Assembly (NCBI RefSeq): GCF_014648655.1
Contig: NZ_BMRN01000046.1
Coordinates: 1 to 47,168, forward strand
Reading direction: 5' to 3'
DNA: 47,168 bases
Source of the DNA: Streptomyces atratus
GTDB lineage: Bacteria; Actinomycetota; Actinomycetes; Streptomycetales; Streptomycetaceae
The notes under the pieces were generated by a model that was not told where the DNA came from, did not search any database, and saw only the letters and a program-made list of their open reading frames with translations. A program made the translations under genes and the position numbers. Position 1 is the first letter of the stretch. Every line of letters begins with the position of its first letter. Below are positions 1-9,000 of the stretch, piece after piece.

Positions 1-3000
1 GCCGCGGCCACACGTTCGACCCAGCCGGTCTGCACCTCACGGAACGCCACGGTGTCATCGTCCGTGCCAATGACCAGCCGCAGATGCACCCGGTGCTCGG
101 CCAGGATCTCGACCGCCCTGGCCGTCGCCTCGTCCGGACCCCCGACAGAGTCCTCCCCCGTGACATAGCCGACCGTGACGTCGTCGGCCGTGTCCGCAGG
201 TCCGGTCCCGGCGCTCCGGTGCGGCTGTGCGGGCGGCGTGGCCGCCGACCGCGACGGGCCGGGTGCCCACGGGGCACGCTCGACGGTGCCGGTGGACGGA
301 TCCGGCCGCCCTTCGTCGGCACGCCCCTTTCCCGGGTCCGGCCGCTCGCCACCGGTGGTCGTCGAACCGTCGCCGGTCGTCGAACCGCCGGCGGATTCCA
401 CTGCCCGGATGTCGCTGAGCAGACGCCCCACGTCGATGCCCGCGGGTGCGCTGACCGGGCGGGCCAGACGTGTCAGCGGCACGGTGAGCATGCCGGGCAC
501 GGCATGCGCGCTCATGGGGGTGATCGGTCCGGCGGTCAGGGGGGACGGCAGCCCCGGTCCCGATTGCTGCCCCGGAGTCGACGGGGTGCGCGGCGACCTG
601 TCGAGGAACGAGGCGATCAGCGGCGAGCCCTGGGCGAGGTGGTCGAGGGTGTCGGAGTACGTGGGTGCGGGCCGCTCCCCCGCCGGGTGGGTTTCGATGG
701 TGAACACGGCCCGTCGGCGCAGTTCGCGAGGGTCGGCAGGCACCCGGGACCGTGACTGCGCGGTCGTCTCGGGCAGCCGCCGTCCGCGGTTCTCGCGCTG
801 CACCTCGAAGTCCTTCGCCGTCACCGCGGTGGCGGGATCCGCGCCCTTCTGGAGGTTGGCCAGCGCCTGGTCCAGCTCGTCGAGGAACATCGCGCGCACC
901 GAGTCCAGCCTCCGCCCGCCGGTCGCACGTGCCCGTCGGTCCCGGTCCGGAAGGGCGGGCATCCCGTCACGGACCCCGTTGCCGCCGGCCGAGACGCCGA
1001 TGGTGGGCAGGGGGAGCCGGTTGCGGTGGTTCCACAGCGCGACGCGGGCCACTCGGCGGGCCAGAAAACGGAGCTTGGGCCGGTCGTCCTCGGTCAGCTC
1101 GGCCGCCCTCTCCGCGAAGGTGAACCGGCTGCTCAGCTCGTCGGGCGCGCTGTGCGCCCCGACGACCACCGCGGTGAGCGGGTTGACGACGATGCCCGGC
1201 CTGCCGTGCTCGTGCATGCCTGCCAGCTGGTCGTGGAAGGTCTGGTTGCCCCACTTTCTGACGAGCCGCATGTGCCACAGGGTGCTGGGCGTCTTCAGCC
1301 CCTGACCGCCGGAGTACCGGTCGAGCGCGCCGACGGCGGCCCGCTCCGCCGGTGTCGGAGCCTGCGGTGCCGTGCGCGTCGCGTCAGCCGTGCCGGGTCC
1401 GGCCGCCACCGCGTGCGCCCGAGTCGCCCGCTCCTCACGTACGGCGATGAGCGCCTGCGTCGCGAGGACGCCGGCCCTCGCCGAGGCACGGGCCCGTCCG
1501 GTGGCCGTGCTCTCCTCGGCCTCGTAGGCCGCCCGCATCTCCTCCAGGCGGTCGCCGTACCGCTCCAGATTCCGGCCGACGGCGTCTCTGAGAGCGCGTT
1601 GAGTACTGCCGCGCCGTGCGTAGTTCTCCAGCGTGACGTGGGAGCTGCCGTCCTCGGCGGCCAGCACCACGGCGGCGTAGTGGTAACCGAAGGGGTTGTC
1701 GACCGGGTGGAACGCGCCGACGTGGTCCTCCAGCGTGAACTGGCCCTGCTCGTTCTGCGAGCCGATGGACTGCGTGAGGTAGCCCTCGCCGACAGCCGGC
1801 CAGGCGTCCTGGTTGATGTCGACCCGTGGCCCGGTCCCCGCCGGAGCATGCGGGCGGGTGCTCAGGAGAGCGCCGTAGCGCTGCCCCGGCAACGGCGTGG
1901 TTGCCGACGCCGGGGACGACGCTGCGGCGGCGCGCGCCCCGCGTCCGCGCGCCTTTCCGGCGGCCCAGAAAGTGTCCGGGACGACGCCGGGACTCGCCTG
2001 GCCGTCCACGACCTGAACGATGGCGTGCGCGAGGCGGTGCAGTTCACTGACCTTGAGCCCGTCCGCGGCGTTCATCGGTCCCAGCGCGGTGTGCCCGTCC
2101 GGATCGCGGAAGACCAGGTGGTCCGGCATGCCGCCCAGCACCTGACCGGCCAGGTCGCGGCAGACGTCCGTGGGGTCTTCCAGGAAGTCGGGGCGAACCC
2201 GGTACAGGGTGCGCTCGGTTCCGTTGTGCCGGACGGTGACCGAGACGTTCTCGTCCAGAGCGAGCCGTACGGAACCCCCGGTGGCCTGGAGCAGGGCCTG
2301 GGACCGCTCGAAGGCGGCCCGGCTCGCGAACGCCTCCCGGCTTTCGTTCTCGGTGCTCACGGCGAGGGTGCCGTCGGCCGACACCTGGAGTGCCGGGTGT
2401 TCCGGGGCGGCCAGGTCCTGCCGGATGCCGACCAGGCGCGGCACGCCGTCGTCGCTGTGCTGCGGGGCGTTCGGCTCCTCGACACCGGACAGGCCGATCG
2501 GCGTGACGTGCTGGAAGACCGGCCCGCCCGCCGGATCCGTAACGTTCACCACGTAGTCGGTGGTGGCGCCGGGGGGCAGGTCCTGTGCGCTGTCCGTGAC
2601 GGTGATTTGCAACGGGGCCGGACGCCGTCCCACCCGGGTGCCCGAGGGTCGGGTCCCCTCCGGGCGGCCGGATTCGGGCGTGGCGCCGGACAGTCCGCCG
2701 TCGGTCCCGGGGTCCTCCTCGGGGATGGAGTACAGCGTCCTGTCCACGCGCACCGACGCGACGGAGGCGTCCGTACCCGCCTCGTCCGAGAGGGACGACG
2801 CCGACGTGTGGGCCCGGTACCGCACGACCAGACCCTCGGGGTCGGTGTGCCCCCACGCGCGCAGTGCGTCCTCGTCCATGCGCAGTCGCATGCGTGCGGC
2901 ACTCTGTGCGATGGCGTCCCTGGCCGGGGCGTCGGCATCCGGCACCGGGACACCGCGGGCCGCCTCGATCCGCCGGCGCCGACGGAGCGCGTGCACTTCG

Positions 3001-6000
3001 GCGACCCGTTCGTGGGACGCGAGATAGCGCTGCCAGACCGCGGCCCGTGTCGCGGGGAAGTGGTCGGGCCGCCCGGCGCGGTCCGGCACGTACCTGTCGG
3101 CGTCCTGGTCGAGCTGCTCCAGCCAGGGCCGCAGGTCCTCAGGGGTCTGTGCTTCCGGGTCCTGAGGGGCGGACTCGGGCACAACGCGTGAGTCCCGCGC
3201 TTCGTCCGGCGCTCGGAGAGCAGGCACCGTACGCAGTTCCGCGGCCAGTTCCTCGTCGAGTTCCGGTCGGCGCAGCAGCAGGCGGGCCCGGTCCAGAGGC
3301 GTCAGGCCGGCGTCCTTCACGCGGACCGTCGCATCCGGGTTGAGGGTCCAGGTGACGTCGAGTGCGGAGTTGTGGCTCAAGCCGGCCAGGTCCCGCTGGG
3401 AGACGTGTGTCCCCATGAAGGGGGAGGTATCGAGCCGCTCCGTCAGCCGGTCCCCGAGCCCGCCGTGCCGGTCCAGGAACGCGGGCGACCGGTACCCCTC
3501 GCCGTGGAACACCGAGGGGGTGTCCCGCAGTGCGCGCAGGAGGTCGTCCAGCGCGCCCTCCTGGCCGGTGCCCTCCTCCGTACGGGACAGGCCGGTCCGG
3601 GAGGCGATCTCCTCGACGGCCCCGTCCGCGTTGCGGAGCGTGACGTGCGCGTGCCCGTAGGCGCCGCTGACGACGCCGTGGACGCCGTTGCCCGTCACAT
3701 GGACCGGCAACTCGCTGCCGTCGCTCAACGCGACGCCACGGCCGTGCACCGGCGGCGCCGGCAGCGAGCGGACGATGCGGGCCGGTCGGTGGCTGTCGAG
3801 CTGGGCGTCGACGGTCAGCACCGGCTTGTCGGTCACGGACTTGGGGCCGGTGCCGTCGGCGAAGCGCACGTGCTTCTCGGCCGGCGGCTCGGAGGGCGCG
3901 GGATCGGCACCAACGACCCCCTCATCGGCCGAGGAAGGAGTGTCTTCGCCCGATGGACCGGTGGTTCCGGGCGCCGGTGGTGACTGCGCAGGGGACGGTG
4001 CCGCCGTGCCGTAGGTGTCGAGGACCCGCTGGAAGCGCGCCCGTTGCTCGTCGGAGAGCGTGGCCTTGGCCAGTTGCTCCTCAAGGACCCCCTTGTACGG
4101 GTTCTCACCGACGCGAGTGGCCATGACCGTGATCACGGTGGGCGCCGGCCTGGTCCGGGGCAGGACGGTGACCGGCGGGTGGTCGGCGAGCATGGCGACC
4201 ACCAGGTTCCCCACCTGGACCGTGTTCGCGTCGATGATGACGATGTCCTGGTCCGGCCCGACGACGACATCGGCGAGCAGCCCGGTCGCGGGGAGCGTGC
4301 CTGAGGCGCCCGACTCGCGGAAGCGTCGTTCGGCGGCCTCCGGCGTGGTGGACAGCTCCACGAACGCCGTCGCGTCGACGTCGTCGTGCCGGGGGAAGTC
4401 CTCGGTGCCTGCCGGGACCAGGGTGACCGGCTCCCCCTGGTATCCCGTCCTCGACGCCGGCTGCTGCTGCACGCGGAACAGGGGCAGGCCCCCGTTGACG
4501 AACCTGGTGACGAGGTTCTCCACGGCCGGGTTGATCTTCTGCCCGTCGAACTGGGTGTCACTGATGTAGACGGTTCCGCCCTCGATGGGGACGGCGAACC
4601 GGTGGAAGCCCCTCTCGTGGGTCATCTCCTGCATCGCACCGTCGATCAGCACCTGGCGTGTTTCCGGAGCATCGGGTGCGGTGGGTGCCACGAGGGCTGC
4701 GGGGTCGTCGGGTACGACGGGCCCGGCGGGCGGGACGGGGGGCTGTGCCGGCTCCGGGGTGGGGGGCGCGGCCGGCGGATCCGACGCCAGCAGCGGAGGC
4801 AGCGTGTCGGTGGACCGCCATGTGCCGTAGTCCAGGCCGAGACGCCAGGAGAGCTGGCGGGCCGCCCGTTCGCCCGCGAAACGGTGTTCCGCCGCGATCA
4901 GGCGGGTGAACGCCCGGAGCAGTTTGCGCTGTTCCGACGCGACAGAGACCGATTCCTCGGACACCGTCGGCCGCTGGTGGTCGAGTGCCACCCGGAGTTT
5001 CGCCCACGACCGCCAGGGGTCGTACTCCAGCGCGATGTCCTCGTCCGGTTCCAGGGGGAGTCTGTCCAGCGCCCCCTGGTCTCTCTTGGACAGTTCGGTG
5101 ACCGGCGCGGCGTGCTCGCTCCAGGAGCGGTCGACTCCGGACCGCATCGCTTCGAAGAAGGTGTCGGTGGATTGGGAGGGAAAGTAGGACTCGACGAGAT
5201 GGGAGAAGTAGGACTTGGACGAGGCGTGTGCGCTGATGTAGGTGCTGACCGGATCACTGCCGGTCCCGTCCTTGAGGAAGCCCCGGACGAAACCGGAGGC
5301 GTTCGACGTGGCCTCGCTGTGCGGGGCCGAGATGTGGGCCAGGACGTGCGGGAGGCCCTTTCGCAGTTGGTTGGCGCTGACCGGGTATGTCGCGAGGACC
5401 TCGATGTCCGGGTCGAGCACCCGATCGGGATGCTCGATGAACAGTGCGCCGGGGTTCGTGTCCCACTTGGTGTTGCCCGGGAACACCTGCTCCGCCCCGA
5501 ACCGGAAGGCGATCACGTCCGGATGGTGCGGAATCTTCACCGCGACCGTCGGCTGTCCCTCCGGGCCGGTCATGACAACGACTTCCGCGTCGACAGCGGC
5601 CGGGTCGGCGGCGTTCTCCACGTAGGCGCGCAAAGGCTCCAGCGACTGCATCACCGTCGGCTGAACATGTCCGTCGTGGTGCTTGGCCGTGCCGTACCTG
5701 TCGCCGAACTCGTCCAGCAGCTTCAGTGCGGCCTGCTCACCCTCCTCGCGCAGCCTGTGCGCACCCATGAGGGCAAGGTTCGCCAGCAGGTCCAACTGCC
5801 GTTGCTGGGTCGTGGTGGCCCCCGACTTCCGCACCAAAGGACGCTGGTGGTCGAGGAAGACCCGGTTCAGTGCCCAGTCCAGTTCCCTCGGGCTTCCCTC
5901 ACGGTCCAGCCACGCGCGGGCTCTGCTCAGAAGCAGCTGGTCCTTCGGGGTGAGCTGCAGAATTCTCGGATTGTCGGCCCAGTCCCGGCGCGTACCTCCA

Positions 6001-9000
6001 CGCATGTACTCGATGAGGGAGTTCGGTGCGACGGTGCCGGACCGGGCCACTTCGTGGCCGACCGCGGCCCGCACGAAACCCCGCGCGAAGGCGACGCAGT
6101 TGTACGACACGAGGTTGTAGGTGTGCTGGGCGTTCTCCGCCGTGTACTTGTAGGCCGCCGCCAGCTGGTCCGCGTCGACCTTGTAGGTGCCGAGGATCTC
6201 GGCCCGGGGGTCGTTGAACGGGTCTCCCGGTTCGAGGGTGACGATTCCGGGCGCCTTGCCGTCCACGAGATGCACGGGCGCGACGTTCTCGGCCATCCGG
6301 AAACCGAGGCTGACGAACCGCTGATCCCACGGAAACCTCAGCGCGACCAGCGCATGACCCGTGTCCTGTGTCTGGACCATGTCGACGAAGCCGAGCGCTC
6401 CCGGATAGGACATCAGAACGACGTCCACGTTCGGCGCGGAACGATCGATGGTGTGCTCGGCGTAGAACCGGATCGGGCTCATCAACCGCTCGACGCTCGG
6501 CGGCAGCCGCAGCCCCGTTTCCACGGACACCACGGCCCTCTCCGCGAACATCGGTGCGGGGACGTCGTCGGCCGCGGACCGCGGCGCGGGCCTCCGGTCG
6601 GACTCGTCCGTCTCGTCCGTCTCGACCGTCTCGCCCCGCACCACTTCCACCGACGCCCTGTGGTCGTCGGGGAGGAAATCGAGCACGACGACGTCGTCGT
6701 CCGCCGCATCGTCCGGGTCGAACAGGGCGTCGGTCTGCGGCGGCTCAATCGTCTCGGCCGGGGTGTGGACCTCGGCCGGGGTGTGCACCTCCACCTGGTC
6801 CGGGTCCCCGTGAACCGATTCGTCGGGGTCGTCGAAGTGCCCCTCCCGCAAACCGAGTTGGATCTCCTCCATCAACCGTTCGAGGTCGCCCACGACCCTG
6901 CTCGGTCCGGGTGTCGGGAGATCGGCGTCGAACACAGGATCCGGTTGTTCCGGGTCGGCCCCGCCGACCAGGCCCGTGATCCGCCGGGTCCGGTAGCGGT
7001 GGGCCAGCTCCAGGGAGAGTTCGCGGCTTCTGTCCGCGCTGTCCGTGAGCCGGCTGTGGCTCAGCAGGGTGACGAACGCCTCGATGAGTTCGCGTCGCCG
7101 GCCGGCCTCCGGATGGTGGGCGTCGATGAACCAGGTGTGGTCCACGGACACCTGGATGTGGGCCCAGCGCTCGGCCTGCGTCAGCTCGCGCGGGGGGACG
7201 CCGCGCAGGAACGCCTCCGCCTCCTCCAGTGCCGCCCGGTCCTCGGCGGTCAGCCCGGCCGGACCCACCCGGACGGCACTCGAACCCGGTGACGGCGCGG
7301 AGTGATCCTCCTCAAGGACGGTGATATCGGCCGACCACGCCCGCTCCAGGGCGGCCGTGACGTCTTCGGGGGTGCCACGCAGCATCCGCTGGGCCACGAC
7401 GACCACGTGCTGATCCGTCAGGGACAACTGGTCGAAACCGTCGGCGTTCTCGTCGAGCCGCGCGACGAGCCGGCCCACCCGGTCCGGCGATCCGTCCAGG
7501 GCCGTGTAGGCGTCGGTCAGTGCGGTCAGGACCGGGCCAGGCAGCCTGCGATCCGCCGATGTCTTGCCCCAGAGCGTCTCGAACAACCGCAGCGCCTCGG
7601 CATGCTCACTCTCCCGGTCGGCGGACCCGGTGCTCTTGCCGAGTTCCGCTTCGGGATCCGTCTTGTACGGGCCCGTACCGAAGGAGGGTGAGGCAATGGG
7701 CGCGATCGAGTTCTTCCGCGAGAAGTTGCCTGCGTACGTCGGCGGGCGATCGTCGTTGAAGAAGGAGACGACCTTCTCGTCTCCCCTTTCTATCGGCTCG
7801 ACAATGCTCTTGTAGATCGCTTTGCCATCGGGGTCCGTGGGATTCCAGTACATGGCGGCGCCGTGTACGACCGGACTGAACCTGTCCTTGATCTCCTCTA
7901 TGGCGTTTTCGTAGGTCTGCGGCGTGAGCGCCGTCCCCCCGATCGGCGTAAAGAGGTCCAGCAGGTCGATGTCGGCGGCCACCGGCCGGAGGGTGTCGCC
8001 CTCCTTGTGGTAGATGATCCCGTCGACGACGGAGAAGGCACTGTCCGGCTCCGCCAGCTTGGCCGAGTACTTCGCGAACTCGCTCTTGCGGCTCTCGTAC
8101 CGCTGCTGGATCTTTGCCTGCTCCTCCTCGCTGTACGACGAAAGGTCGGCGGGCAGCTCCGGATCGAAGATCGCGCCCAGGCCGAGCTGCTTCTTGGAGA
8201 ACCGGGAGCCACCGAGTATCCGGTCATGGGGGTTGAGCGACTTCGCCTTGATCTCCAGCGGCTTGGGCATCGCTCCCTCTTCGAGCCGGGGCGCGGCGTA
8301 CTCGTTCACCCCCCGGGTCACGATGATGAGGTTCATCTCACGGCTGATCTGCCGCAGCCGCCCGGAGTTCTTCGCCGAGATGCCGCCGATGGCCTCGGTC
8401 GACTCGTCGAGATCGGGTTTCCACCCACCCCAGTCGCCACCGAACCCGGTGCCGGTCGCGGTGTCGCCGTCGTCCGGCTGCCGGACGGCGAGCGGTCCCG
8501 CCTCGAACCCGGACGGCGCGGTTTCGTGGGGCGCGACCAGCGCGTCCCACCGGTAGGGGGCGGGAGCGGGGAGTGCGGGTCCGGCGGATGTCGGACCGAC
8601 CGGTTCCGGCACTGTCGTCGCCGCCGTCGTCGTCGGCCGGGGCGAGTCCGGTGCGGTGTCCTCGTCCGGGGTGGCCGGCTCGTCCGTCGTGGTTCGCTCG
8701 TCCGGCTGCGGTCCGGTGAACATCCGCACCGTGACGTCCTCGGCGGTGGCTCCCGCGAGGGGGTGCGTCTTCGCATCGGTGGGTGCCACGAGGTCGTCCG
8801 TCCCACCGACCGTGGTCGGGAGGCTGTCGATCCAGCGTGCGATGTCCTCCGGCGACCGCGGCAGGCGGTCGGCGCGGGCGAGCTTCTCCGCATCGGTCGT
8901 CGGTTTCGTCCCGTCGGCGGGCTCGACGAGCGTGTCACCGGAGTCCGACACCGTGTCGACGACCGTGATCGCGTCGTCCGTGTCCGAGTCGTCCGGAGCA

